A DNA stretch of 64,000 bases from Algicella marina (lineage in GTDB: Bacteria; Pseudomonadota; Alphaproteobacteria; Rhodobacterales; Rhodobacteraceae). The stretch spans positions 3,890,501 to 3,954,500 of the forward strand of contig NZ_CP046620.1 of assembly GCF_009931615.1 (NCBI RefSeq). Direction: 5' to 3'. This document shows, in pieces, positions 42,737 to 51,533 of this stretch. The notes under the pieces were generated by a model that did not search any database, was not told the DNA's origin, and worked only from the letters and a program-made list of their open reading frames with translations. Numbering within the stretch: the first letter of the stretch is position 1; every line of letters starts with the position of its first letter. The position numbers and the translations under genes are program-made.

Positions 42737-45682
42737 TCAGGCGAGAAAACCGGGCGAGATGGTCTTGGTTGCCGGTTCGCCGTGATCCTCGCCACCCCTG
42801 CCGTCGGCGTCAAGCCATTCGATCAGCCTGAAAAACTGGTTCTCGCCCCGGTCGGCGATCAGCTTGCGGGCCGAGGACAGGGCGGAACCGGCTGCTTCCG
42901 TATCACCTGCCCGATGCAGGGCCGCGACTTCCAGTGCGGCGAAAAGTGCCTCCCAGGACCGGAAGCCGGTGCGAGACCAACCTTCCCGGCCGGCGCGAAT
43001 GCGGTTGAGACCGGCAGCCGGATCGTCAGATAGATCGGCCCAGCCGCTGCAGGCCTCGGCAAGGGCAATGAACTCGGGAAATGTGAACAGCGTGGAATGG
43101 GCGATACATTCTTCTGCGTTGGCGGCGGTGCGGGCTTTGTCGCCCGCGAACATTGCGGTGACGGCACGGGCGAGCATTGCGAAGCCGATGGGGTGCGGGC
43201 GCATCAGAGGCTTCGCTGCAGCCAGCGTTTCGTCTGTCAGACTCTTCGCCACGTCATGCTGGCCAAGGGCCGCGTGGCAGAGGGCAGAGTAAAAGCCGGA
43301 GAAAGTTTTGAAATCCATAAGGTATTCTGCATAGAGACCGTCGTCACGTTCGAGGTCGAAGGACTCGAGAACGGTCGTAAAGGCAGCAAGTGCGGTCTCG
43401 GTATTGCCCCGGTGCCAGTTGACGAGACCCAACAGAAGGCTGGCGGCGAAGCCCAGTCCCGGCTGCTCTGGCGTGGATGCGGACTGCAAACTGGCGATGA
43501 TGGGGTCTGCCTGGTCGAATTCGGCGACGGCCCAGGAATGGAGACCTGCCGCGAACAAGACCTGCCCGGGCGCTTCGACGCCGGTTTCCTCGCAGAGTTG
43601 CAGGGCGCGTTTGGCCGAGGCCCCGAAATCCGGGCTTCCCGGTCCCTGCATGACCATGCGGGCCAGCCCTTCGAGCGCGCGGGCCTCGATCTCCAACGCC
43701 TTGGCATTGGCGGTGTCGCCGAGGCGGGCGATGCAGGCCAGTGCCCGTGTAGTCTGGGCGAGAGTCTGAACCGGATCGCCTAGATTGGACATTTCCGTCG
43801 CGGCGGCGAGGAAGACGCGGGCGGCCTCTTCCGGCTTTTCCGCTCTGTCGAGATGCGCGGCGATGACAGCCTTGCTGACGGCCTCCTCCGCCTCGGCGTA
43901 GCCTACGGCCACGGCATTGTGGATCAGAGCCCGACGTTTACGCGGAATGGAGGCGTAGATGGCGTCGGAGATCAGCGCGTGCTTGAAATCGACACTGCCA
44001 CTGGCTGCATTGACGGCGCCACTGCGGATCAGGTCCAGTTCATGAAGATGGGCGAGGACGCCGGAGAGCTGGGTGATCGTCAACCCGGCGATGGCACCGG
44101 CGAGCGGCAGGGGAAAGCGCTGGCCTATCACTGCCCCGACCTCCACGAAACGCTGAGCCAGCACGCCTAGACGATCCAGCTTCGTCTGGACCAGCGCATT
44201 GACGGTGGCCGATACTTCCGTGCCCTGGGTAGGGCCGGGAGCCTCCGGGTCGACGGAGAATGCCTGAGCGTATTCTTCCAAAAGCAAGGGTAGGCCGCCG
44301 GCGCTGGCGCACGCACGGGCCAGTTGTTCCGGATCGAGCGCCGGATTGAGTGCGGCGATGATGTCGCGGCTCTCAACGTCGGTCAGCGGTGCAAGCGAAA
44401 CGAGGTGGTCGCCACGAATGCCGTTGGCGACGAGGGGGCCTTCCGGTCGGGTGGTTGCCGCAAGCAAAACGGATTGAGAGTGTCGCTTTGCAAAGAGAAT
44501 CTGCAGGAATTCGAGAGTGCCGCTGTCTGCCCAATGCAGGTCCTCCAGCAGCATGAGGCTGTGACACTCCTGCGCGACGAGCGTAAGCATCTGGTCTGCG
44601 AGGATATCGAGGGCGGCGGCGCGTGCGCCCGACATGTTAAGCCGGGCCCCGCCCTGCGCTGCCTCCAGCGCGCTGGGAAGAAGGCTCGCCAGCAAGGCTT
44701 CGTCGAGACCGGGTGGCATGGCGAAACGGTGCCGCAACAGGTATTCCAGCCGCGCGCGACGCGTCGGAAGATCCTTCGGCAGAAAGCGGATGGCAAGGGC
44801 GTTCAGGCAATCTGCCAGGGGCAGGAAGCTGGACCGTGCAGTGATGGGCGTGCAGTAGAGCAGCGCAGGTTCCTGCCCCGCCGGTAGCAGCCGGGCTGAC
44901 AGGTTCTGGGAAAAATGGCTCTTGCCGATACCTGCCTCGCCGTGGATGACAATGAGTTTGCCTTCGCCTTCCCTCGCAGCGGCAAAGGCAGTCGCGACCT
45001 CCTCCAATTCCTGTCTGCGTCCCACGCTGAGGCGGGCGGTGGCCGGAGAACTTGCGCGGGTGTCGGCGCGGTGACCTGTAAGCCGGAAGAGATTTTCAGG
45101 TTGAGGAAAGCCCTTCAACTCATGCGCGCCGAGAGGCGAGAAGGTGAAGAGATCGCGCGTCAGAGTCGGAGTGGTTGCGCAGACAGCGATGCTGTCGATA
45201 GCCGCGATCGACTGAATGCGTGCGGCCTTTGTCAGACAGTCACCAACAGCGCGGCGGGCGCTGCCCGACGTTTCGCCACGGTCCAGGATGCTCTGGCCGG
45301 TCGCTATTCCGATGCGCAGGCCTTCGAAAGGCAGTTTTTCGGCCCGCGCGGCGGCCAGGATGGCCAATGCGCAGGAAAGGGCGTTGATCTGGTCTTCGTC
45401 CGACACCTTAGGATAGCCGAAGTAGAGGACGACGCCATCGCCGAGATACTCGGCCACATACCCGCTGTGGGAGACGGCTTCCCGTGCGACGAGACTTTGA
45501 AAATCACCGAGGAAGTCGGAGTAGTCGTCGAGGCCAAGGCTCTGCATCAGGCCGGAGCTGTCAGCAACATCCACGAAAACAGCAGTGATCTGGCGGAAGG
45601 CATTGTCCCTTCGCCAGATCTGATCCGCCACGCCATCACCTGAGGGAGTCATTGCCGCAGTGCTTGGGTTGTTAATGGACAT
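42737..45682 (-). CDS. Class III adenylate/guanylate cyclase fused to AAA-type ATPase and helical repeats
   Basis: A 981-residue cytoplasmic signalling protein. Residues about 30-200 are a class III cyclase domain with both metal aspartates (Asp38 in FVDVADSSG, Asp82 in EYLGDGVVLYFGYP). The usual Asn-x-Ala-Ala-Arg is altered to TKAAR (151-155). Residues about 220-560 are an ATPase with P-loop GEAGIGKS (248-255) and a Walker-B-like LMLLEDLHWADSG. The remainder is Ala/Leu-rich helical repeats resembling TPRs. The first 11 nt overlap the upstream gene, and the Crp/Fnr gene follows 22 nt later. The expected product is cAMP. The ATPase/TPR part is likely the signal input. Confidence 0.85.
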   Translation of the reverse strand: MSINNPSTAAMTPSGDGVADQIWRRDNAFRQITAVFVDVADSSGLMQSLGLDDYSDFLGDFQSLVAREAVSHSGYVAEYLGDGVVLYFGYPKVSDEDQINALSCALAILAAARAEKLPFEGLRIGIATGQSILDRGETSGSARRAVGDCLTKAARIQSIAAIDSIAVCATTPTLTRDLFTFSPLGAHELKGFPQPENLFRLTGHRADTRASSPATARLSVGRRQELEEVATAFAAAREGEGKLIVIHGEAGIGKSHFSQNLSARLLPAGQEPALLYCTPITARSSFLPLADCLNALAIRFLPKDLPTRRARLEYLLRHRFAMPPGLDEALLASLLPSALEAAQGGARLNMSGARAAALDILADQMLTLVAQECHSLMLLEDLHWADSGTLEFLQILFAKRHSQSVLLAATTRPEGPLVANGIRGDHLVSLAPLTDVESRDIIAALNPALDPEQLARACASAGGLPLLLEEYAQAFSVDPEAPGPTQGTEVSATVNALVQTKLDRLGVLAQRFVEVGAVIGQRFPLPLAGAIAGLTITQLSGVLAHLHELDLIRSGAVNAASGSVDFKHALISDAIYASIPRKRRALIHNAVAVGYAEAEEAVSKAVIAAHLDRAEKPEEAARVFLAAATEMSNLGDPVQTLAQTTRALACIARLGDTANAKALEIEARALEGLARMVMQGPGSPDFGASAKRALQLCEETGVEAPGQVLFAAGLHSWAVAEFDQADPIIASLQSASTPEQPGLGFAASLLLGLVNWHRGNTETALAAFTTVLESFDLERDDGLYAEYLMDFKTFSGFYSALCHAALGQHDVAKSLTDETLAAAKPLMRPHPIGFAMLARAVTAMFAGDKARTAANAEECIAHSTLFTFPEFIALAEACSGWADLSDDPAAGLNRIRAGREGWSRTGFRSWEALFAALEVAALHRAGDTEAAGSALSSARKLIADRGENQFFRLIEWLDADGRGGEDHGEPATKTISPGFLA

Positions 45683-46967
45683 CTATATGGCGTGTCACTT
45701 TTTCGGTCTGGCCGGTAGAGGCGTAGAATGTGTTGATCGCAAAGGTCAGGAGCATGTTGTAGTCGGTTCCGACGACGCCCTCAACCGACGAAAAAGGCAA
45801 TGTTCCCTCGCGGTTACGATACCATTGCGCCCATTCCGGAGAGCCGGGTTTGTGCAGGAAAAAGGTCTGCCCGGCGGGCGGAAAACTCTTGTTCGGGCCA
45901 GGATAGAGATTGGCGATGAAGGGCGTCTGTCCGGTAGAGTGGCACGACAGACAGGCGGATACTTCCGTCATTGTTTCGGCCCGGGTGCCATCGGTGAAAA
46001 GGATGTTCTGACGCTCGGCCAGATCCATCGGGCCTGAGAGGCGCCCGCCCCAGCCCAGTGTTGCGGACGAATAGGCGGGTGCGTCGGGATTTACCCACGT
46101 CTCCATCAGTTTGCCGGTGCCGCCGTCTGCCTGCAGTGCCAGTTCCGGATCGTTGCCCCACATGGCGCCGAGCGGCACAAGCTTGTCCCATGTCGTCTCG
46201 CCGGCGGCGTCCTTGTCGTAAATGTAAGTGGAAAAGACCCAGCCGGTGCCGGGAGCGGCGATGCTGTCTTTCACGACGATGTCAAACTGGATGACGCGAG
46301 TGTCGACTACCTGCTCGGTGTTGGAGGAGCCGTCGAACGGTTTGGCAAAGACGTTCCAAATCTGGCTGCCTTCGACCGGCGGAAAATTCTCCGGTGTGAC
46401 TTCGGCGCCTAGCGCCTTGATGACGATGGATCCTTCGGGAAAGTCGATGGCGCGGAAATCGGGCGAAAAGGGATTGGCCCAGATGCGGCCGAGCATGCCG
46501 GCGGCGACATCATTGTAATATATCACGGCGTGGTTGGTGAACGCGGCTTTCTGGCCGAATTCGGCGAAGGCATCAGCAAGAATCGTCTGGCCCGAGAAGG
46601 CGCCGAGCAACGGCTCCCTGTCTCCGGCTGTCCAGGGCATGTCGTACCAGCCTTCGGCGGCGTGATCCCATTCCAATGGCGCATCGATCATCGCCTTTAC
46701 GGAAGGCTCCACGAATGTTCGCAGGGTTTCCATGTAGGCCTCGGCGTTGCCGGTGCTGATCTCACCCATGCCCTTGCCGTTAAGCCATCTGTCGTGCGGC
46801 TGATGCTTGGGGAAATCGAAATTGGCAATCCGGAACGGGCCTTGCCATTGCTCCGCAGTAGGGAAGGTGCCGTTATTGGAGCCATACGGATCGACGTCCG
46901 CGCCGACGGCTGCCAGGGGCAGCAGCCCTGTTGCCATCGCCAAGGCCAGTGTCTGCACAGAGCGCAT
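45672..46967 (-). CDS. Secreted protein with one CxxCH haem motif
   Basis: The 431-residue protein has a signal peptide (RSVQTLALAMATGLLPLAAV) and a long domain of unknown family. It carries a single c-type haem attachment motif CLSCH at 339-343 near the end, and Trp/Tyr-rich segments such as AEGWYDMPWTAGDREP. The start ATG 46967 has GGGGGA upstream; a TTG at 46988 is possible. Its last 11 nt overlap the cyclase gene, so both are translationally coupled. A role as periplasmic haem or redox sensor, or as a cytochrome, feeding the cyclase is a hypothesis. No other cytochrome gene is near. Confidence 0.7.
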   Translation of the reverse strand: MRSVQTLALAMATGLLPLAAVGADVDPYGSNNGTFPTAEQWQGPFRIANFDFPKHQPHDRWLNGKGMGEISTGNAEAYMETLRTFVEPSVKAMIDAPLEWDHAAEGWYDMPWTAGDREPLLGAFSGQTILADAFAEFGQKAAFTNHAVIYYNDVAAGMLGRIWANPFSPDFRAIDFPEGSIVIKALGAEVTPENFPPVEGSQIWNVFAKPFDGSSNTEQVVDTRVIQFDIVVKDSIAAPGTGWVFSTYIYDKDAAGETTWDKLVPLGAMWGNDPELALQADGGTGKLMETWVNPDAPAYSSATLGWGGRLSGPMDLAERQNILFTDGTRAETMTEVSACLSCHSTGQTPFIANLYPGPNKSFPPAGQTFFLHKPGSPEWAQWYRNREGTLPFSSVEGVVGTDYNMLLTFAINTFYASTGQTEKVTRHIDVH

Positions 46968-47233
46968 TAGTGAATCCCCCATCTTCAAATTCTTTTGTGT
47001 GAGCGAGTATCCCCCGATCCAAGCTCAACTTTCAATTTAACAACAATTGCGCGAATAGTATGGCCGCGAAAATTGGAATACATAGAAATGCAACGGACCG
47101 CGCGTCGCCCGATATGTCGCCGGTTGCACACTGCGGCAAATACTTTCACGTCCGGCAGGTCCAAAAAGTTCCCGACGTAACAGTTTGCGCCAGCGATCGG
47201 ATTAAGTTGGAAGGCTGTGTTCGGGAGTTGGCA

Positions 47234-47767
47234 ATGGTGATTCATATGGAGTGTCGTTCGGGTCTTCGTGATGCGACGGCGATGTTCGTGGGGCAGGGAA
47301 CGGTTGTCCTGGGCGAAAGCGGCCCGATGCCTATCTCCATGATGGGCCCGGGCGAAACCATCTTTGGTGCGCGCCGGGAGCGCCTTCATGCACTATGGGT
47401 AGAGCATGTGCGCTTTGACGAGACGGACCTGTGGCGAGAGCCTTTGCTGGCGCCACTGCGCATTTCTGCCGGTGCGCTGGGCCCCGGATTTCCGGACAAC
47501 GATGTCGTGCTGGCGCTGGGCCAGTGGCTGCGTTTGCCGGGCAGTGAAAAAAGTGTTCCTGCGGAACATCTGGTGGGCCGGGAAGGCGTGGCGCTGGCGC
47601 GGGACATGGAGAACGTGGCCTACACGCGGGCAATCTTCACTCGCCCGGGTGCTTTCTGGGCCAACGGCTTGTATTGTGAAGGTTTTCGCCCGGATTCTGC
47701 GCGGCTGGCGGAAACGGAACCCAAGCTGTGGGCCGAACTTGTGCCGGTTCTCATGGAAATTGGCTGA
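47234..47767 (+). CDS. Degenerate Hint-domain (hedgehog/intein-like) protein
   Basis: A 177-residue protein that aligns, by eye, with Hint_2 domains of Rhodobacteraceae: AMFVGQGTVVLGESGPMPIS (start), EPLLAPLRISAGALGPGFPD in the middle and FTRPGAFWANGLYCEGFRPD at the end. In active Hint domains the first strand begins CFxxGT; here Met replaces the Cys. The later SPxHR block is also changed (LALGQWLRL). Autoprocessing is therefore unlikely. The start is ATG 47234, with ATG 47246 possible. It is divergent from the CxxCH gene and convergent with pyrE. Function unknown. Confidence 0.65.
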   Translation: MVIHMECRSGLRDATAMFVGQGTVVLGESGPMPISMMGPGETIFGARRERLHALWVEHVRFDETDLWREPLLAPLRISAGALGPGFPDNDVVLALGQWLRLPGSEKSVPAEHLVGREGVALARDMENVAYTRAIFTRPGAFWANGLYCEGFRPDSARLAETEPKLWAELVPVLMEIG

Positions 47768-47771
47768 TGTC

Positions 47772-48473
47772 TCAGTCGGAACTTGTCTTCTCGTAGGCGC
47801 CGCCGTTTTCGGCTGACCATTCGAGCGGGGAGTTCAGGAACGCCTCTACCTGCGTCAGGGTGCGGGCGTCGAAATGTCCGCTTTCATGGGCCGCTTTGAG
47901 AACGTCCCACCAGGTGGCCAGATAGTGGAGCGAGAGCCCGCCTTTCCGAAGCTCCTCCAACCCTTCCTTGAAAATGTCGTAGTAGAACACGACGGATGTG
48001 TGATCGCAGGTTGCGCCGGCTTTTCGAATTGCCTCTGCAAACCGGATCTTTGAACCGCCATCGGTTGCAAGATCCTCTACCAGCAGCACCCTCTGGCCTT
48101 CGCGGATCTCGCCCTCGATCTGGGCGTCGCGCCCGTAACCCTTTGGCTTCTTGCGAACATACTGCATCGGCAGCCCCATCCGTTCGGCCATGAAGGCGGC
48201 GAAGGGGATGCCTGCCGTCTCTCCGCCCGCTACTGCATCGAAGGCTTCGAAACCGGCATTGCGAAAGACCTTGGCGACGGCGAAATCCATGAGGGCGGAA
48301 CGGATGCGGGGATAGGAGATAAGCTTCCGGCAGTCGATGTAGACGGGACTGGCGAGGCCGGAGGCAAAAGTGAAAGGTTCGTCGGCGCGGAAGTGGACGG
48401 CCTTGATTTCCAGCAGCATGGCAGCGGTGAGGGCTGCCATCTCGGTGTCGGACGGATAGGTGTTGGAGAACAT
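47772..48473 (-). CDS. pyrE: Orotate phosphoribosyltransferase
   Basis: Adds a phosphoribosyl group to orotate in pyrimidine synthesis. The 233-residue protein has the phosphoribosyltransferase signature [15 protein letters not shown] near 124-138, preceded by [16 protein letters not shown] and [13 protein letters not shown]. It is slightly longer than short PyrE forms but typical for Alphaproteobacteria. It lies apart from the pyrB/pyrC-like genes 20 kb away. The convergent Hint gene ends 4 bp from it. Confidence 0.93.
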   Translation of the reverse strand: MFSNTYPSDTEMAALTAAMLLEIKAVHFRADEPFTFASGLASPVYIDCRKLISYPRIRSALMDFAVAKVFRNAGFEAFDAVAGGETAGIPFAAFMAERMGLPMQYVRKKPKGYGRDAQIEGEIREGQRVLLVEDLATDGGSKIRFAEAIRKAGATCDHTSVVFYYDIFKEGLEELRKGGLSLHYLATWWDVLKAAHESGHFDARTLTQVEAFLNSPLEWSAENGGAYEKTSSD

Positions 48474-48516
48474 GTGCGCGGGCCTTTCGGTGAGTTGGGT
48501 TCCGTTTAGGCGAAAT

Positions 48517-49308
48517 TCACGGGCCTGCCAAGGTGGCCGACCGAAGGCTCTGGAGCCAGCCCAAACCCTGCTCCACCGTGGTTTTCGGTCGGTATTCCGA
48601 ACCGAAAAAACCTTCGTAACCAGCGGCTTGCAGGGCCGGTAACAGCCAGTGATAGTTTACTTCGCCTGTGCCGGGTTCGGTGCGGTCGGGGACGGAGGCG
48701 AATTGGATGTGGCCTATGCGTCCGGCATGGTTGCGGTAGCGGGTCAGGAGATCGCCGCCGGTGATCTGGAGATGGTAGCAATCGAACATCACTTTCAGGC
48801 CGGGATGATTGTCCAGCGTCTGGCAGATGCCGGCGGCGGCTTCCAGGCTGCGGAGGAGATAGCCGGGGGCGTCGCGGGGGTTCAGCGGCTCTATCAGGAT
48901 ATCGACGCCAGCGGCCCCGGCAAGGCGCAGCGCGTGGGCGAGGTTGTTGAGAAATGTGTCGGCCTCCGCGGGGTCGCCGGCGCTGCGACCGGCCATGACA
49001 TGGACGGAGTTTGCGCCAATTGTTTCTGCGTATTCAATGGCTTCGGCGATAGCTTCCTGTGCTTCCGTTACGCGCGATGGTAAGGATGCGAGGCCGAAAT
49101 CACCCGCGGCCATGTCGCCGGGGCGGGTATTGATAGACACCATCCGAAGGCCGGTTTCGGCCAGCGCGGCGCGGGTTTCGGCGGCAGGCGTATCATAGGG
49201 AAAGTGGTCCTCGACGGCATCGAAACCGGCGGCACCGGCGGCGTGAATCCGCTCCACCAACGGCAGATCGGACCAGAGGAAACCAAGATTGGCGGAGAAT
49301 TTCAACAT
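48517..49308 (-). CDS. Hydroxypyruvate isomerase family TIM-barrel protein
   Basis: The 263-residue protein resembles Hyi/OtnI-type sugar phosphate isomerases: [46 protein letters not shown] with a metal-binding glutamate, [10 protein letters not shown] and [14 protein letters not shown], ending in GFFGSEYRP. This class isomerises hydroxypyruvate/tartronate semialdehyde or related 2-oxo-acid sugars. The start is ATG 49308. It is divergent from a Gfo/Idh/MocA dehydrogenase across a 196-bp gap that holds the 11-bp repeat. A shared sugar-acid pathway is plausible. Confidence 0.8.
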   Translation of the reverse strand: MLKFSANLGFLWSDLPLVERIHAAGAAGFDAVEDHFPYDTPAAETRAALAETGLRMVSINTRPGDMAAGDFGLASLPSRVTEAQEAIAEAIEYAETIGANSVHVMAGRSAGDPAEADTFLNNLAHALRLAGAAGVDILIEPLNPRDAPGYLLRSLEAAAGICQTLDNHPGLKVMFDCYHLQITGGDLLTRYRNHAGRIGHIQFASVPDRTEPGTGEVNYHWLLPALQAAGYEGFFGSEYRPKTTVEQGLGWLQSLRSATLAGP

Positions 49309-49375
49309 GATGACGCCCTGACTTGACCGGGGCATTCAAGGCCGACGGGACGGCGAATGTCCAGCCCTGGCGGAA

Positions 49376-49413
49376 TATGGGTTTGGTATGGTTTTGGTAT
49401 GGGTTCGGTATGG
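49376..49413 (+). repeat. 11-bp tandem repeat (TATGGGTTYGG), copy B
   Basis: Units are TATGGGTTTGG (49376-49386), TATGGTTTTGG (49387-49397), TATGGGTTCGG (49398-49408) and a partial TATGG (49409-49413), with an exact 11-bp period. It lies in the divergent promoter gap between the isomerase and dehydrogenase genes. The same repeat, same strand, occurs at 5481-5524. No known protein site or transposon end is recognised. Confidence 0.8.
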
Positions 49414-49425
49414 CAGTGTGCAGAG

Positions 49426-49444
49426 CCGGAAACCGATGTTTCGG
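49426..49444 (+). other. Hairpin 12 bp behind repeat copy B
   Basis: CCGGAAAC (49426-49433) pairs with GTTTCGG (49438-49444), leaving one G bulged and a 4-nt loop. Copy A is followed by a comparable small stem, so stem plus repeat may form one element. There is no T-run. Confidence 0.5.
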
Positions 49445-49504
49445 GGGTGGCGTTCGGCGGAATTTGTGCCAGTTTGTGGCCGAAACGGAAATGGGAGGCG
49501 AACG

Positions 49505-50488
49505 ATGTTTCGATGGGGTGTACTTTCGACGGCGAAGATCGGGCGGGAACATCTGATCCCCGCATTCGTGGATGCGGAAAACGGTGTGCTGAGCGCGATT
49601 GCCAGCCGAGATGAATCACGGGCGGCGAAATTGGCGGCCCGGTTTGGCGCACCGCATGTCTTCGGCTCCTACGAGGCGATGCTGGCATCGGACGTGATCG
49701 ACGGCGTCTACATTCCACTGCCAACCTCGCAGCACGCGGAGTGGACGATCAAGGCGGCGGATGCGGGCAAGCATGTGCTTTGCGAAAAACCGATTGTCTT
49801 GAAGGCGAGCGAAATCGACGCGCTGATCGAGGCGCGGGACCGCAACGGCGTGACCGTGTCGGAAGCGTTCATGGTGACGTACCACCCGCAGTGGAAGAAG
49901 GTGAAACAACTGCTGCATGACGGCGCGATCGGGCGCCTGCGGCACGTGCAGGGTGCGTTCAGCTACTACAACGTCGACGAGACGAACATGCGCAATGTGC
50001 CCGAACTGGGCGGCGGTGCGCTGCCGGACATCGGCGTCTACCCGACAGTGACGACGCGTTTCGCCACCGGGCTGGAGCCGAAGCGGGTAAGCGCCGAAGT
50101 GGAGCGCGATCCGAAGTTCGGTACCGACATCTATGCCCGTGTTGCTGCCGATTTTGGCGAATTCCGGATGGATTTCTATGTGGCTACACAGATGGCGGCC
50201 CGCCAGGAGATGGTGTTCCACGGTGAGAAGGGCTGGATCCGTGTACGGACGCCTTTCAACGCCGGGCTTTACGGGGCGGATGTCGTCGAACTGCACGATC
50301 AAAATCGTGGCCATGACGAGGTGTTCCGGTTCACCGGCACGCGACAATACGTGCTGGAGGTGGAAGCCTTTGCGCGGGCTGTGGCTGGCGACGGTGAGGT
50401 ATTCAGCCTCGAGGACAGCCGGCGGAACCAGAAGTTCATCGACGCTGTCTATGCGGCGGGCGAGGCGGGCGGCTGGGTGGACGTCTGA
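49505..50488 (+). CDS. Gfo/Idh/MocA family oxidoreductase
   Basis: The 327-residue NAD(P)-dependent dehydrogenase starts [20 protein letters not shown] with a Rossmann fold and continues with the family's conserved [12 protein letters not shown] near 93-105, containing the catalytic-type Lys-Pro. The C-terminal domain reads [20 protein letters not shown] then PDIGVYP. Members act on sugars, sugar acids or inositols. GGGAGGCGAACG precedes ATG 49505. It is divergent from a hydroxypyruvate-isomerase-like gene, suggesting a common sugar or sugar-acid pathway. Substrate is unknown. Confidence 0.88.
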   Translation: MFRWGVLSTAKIGREHLIPAFVDAENGVLSAIASRDESRAAKLAARFGAPHVFGSYEAMLASDVIDGVYIPLPTSQHAEWTIKAADAGKHVLCEKPIVLKASEIDALIEARDRNGVTVSEAFMVTYHPQWKKVKQLLHDGAIGRLRHVQGAFSYYNVDETNMRNVPELGGGALPDIGVYPTVTTRFATGLEPKRVSAEVERDPKFGTDIYARVAADFGEFRMDFYVATQMAARQEMVFHGEKGWIRVRTPFNAGLYGADVVELHDQNRGHDEVFRFTGTRQYVLEVEAFARAVAGDGEVFSLEDSRRNQKFIDAVYAAGEAGGWVDV

Positions 50489-50595
50489 GACCTACCGGGA
50501 GAAGCAGGCCGGTACTGTCCGGCGCGTCGCGGTAACCGTTGCGCGTCAAGGGTGGCCCGGCCCGTGCTTAAGCGGACAGGGCCGGCATGGCTCGT

Positions 50596-51438
50596 TCAGC
50601 CGGAGAATAGCACTGGCAGCTTGGTGTTGCGGATCACCTCCCGTGTGGCGTCGGTAAAGAAAATGTCGTGCAGGCGGTTGTGGCCGAAAGCGCCCATGAC
50701 GATGAGGTCTGTGCCGCTGATCCGGGCCTCTTTGAGGATCTGGGCGCCGATTGTCGGCTCTTGCCGGGTGATGTGGCGGATTTCCGTCTTGCAGTCATGC
50801 CGGGCGAGCATGTTGGCAAGGTCATGGCCCTCGGTTTCGGCTTCCATCGAGTAGCTGCTGCTGTCGGCGATCGTGAGAATGGTGGTGAGGTCGGCTGTCT
50901 TCAGCCACGGCAGGGCGTTGTGGGCAGCGGCGGAAGCTTCGCGCGTTGGTTGCCAGCAGAGCAGGATGTTGCGGCCTATGGCGGCCGGCTGTGCATCTTC
51001 GGGCAGCATCAGCACCGGCCGGCCGGTGCCGAGGATGACATCATGCAGGGTGGAGGTGCTGAGGTCGTCGCCTGACCAGCCGTCGCGGGCCGACATGACA
51101 ATCAGGTCGGAGCGAAGGGCGGACTGGGTGAGCTTGCGCGGAATACCGGCGAGAAACGCCTTTTCCTCGCGCCACTCCAGCGTGGCGGCGGTTTTGGCAG
51201 AGGCTTCATCGAAGACAGCGCGCGTTTCCTCGGCAAGCCGTTTCGTATCCTGTGTCAGTTGATCGTAGACGCGGAGACTGATGGCGCCGTGGGCACCCGG
51301 ATACATCTCGTAGAGCTGGCGGATGTGGATGGCGGTGAGGTGAGCGCCGAACTGCTCCGCCACGGCAATGGCGGCGGGGAGGAGGGTGCGGGCGGTTTCC
51401 GGGTTGGGCAGAACGGTGAGAATGGTCTTGTAGGACAT
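50596..51438 (-). CDS. Tandem universal stress protein (UspA family)
   Basis: A 280-residue protein with two Usp-like halves. The first starts YKTILTVLPNPETARTLLPA. The second ends with the ATP-type motif LIVMGAFGHNRLHDIFFTDA near 250-270 and a TREVIRNTKLPVLFSG tail. The Gly-x2-Gly-x9-Gly/Ser loop is partly changed, so nucleotide binding is uncertain. Such proteins accumulate under starvation, low oxygen or stress. It stands alone on the minus strand, convergent with the dehydrogenase. Confidence 0.88.
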   Translation of the reverse strand: MSYKTILTVLPNPETARTLLPAAIAVAEQFGAHLTAIHIRQLYEMYPGAHGAISLRVYDQLTQDTKRLAEETRAVFDEASAKTAATLEWREEKAFLAGIPRKLTQSALRSDLIVMSARDGWSGDDLSTSTLHDVILGTGRPVLMLPEDAQPAAIGRNILLCWQPTREASAAAHNALPWLKTADLTTILTIADSSSYSMEAETEGHDLANMLARHDCKTEIRHITRQEPTIGAQILKEARISGTDLIVMGAFGHNRLHDIFFTDATREVIRNTKLPVLFSG

Positions 51439-51533
51439 GTTTCGCTCCTTTCGCGGTTAACAGGAGCGTGACGCAGGAATGGCTGGATTTCCCTGACTTC
51501 GATCAAGTTCCTGATGCTTTTCGGAGCGGTGCT

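Noticed and set aside
47234-47767. Hint domain as an active intein
   Set aside because: The first-position Cys is missing and there is no host protein sequence on either side.
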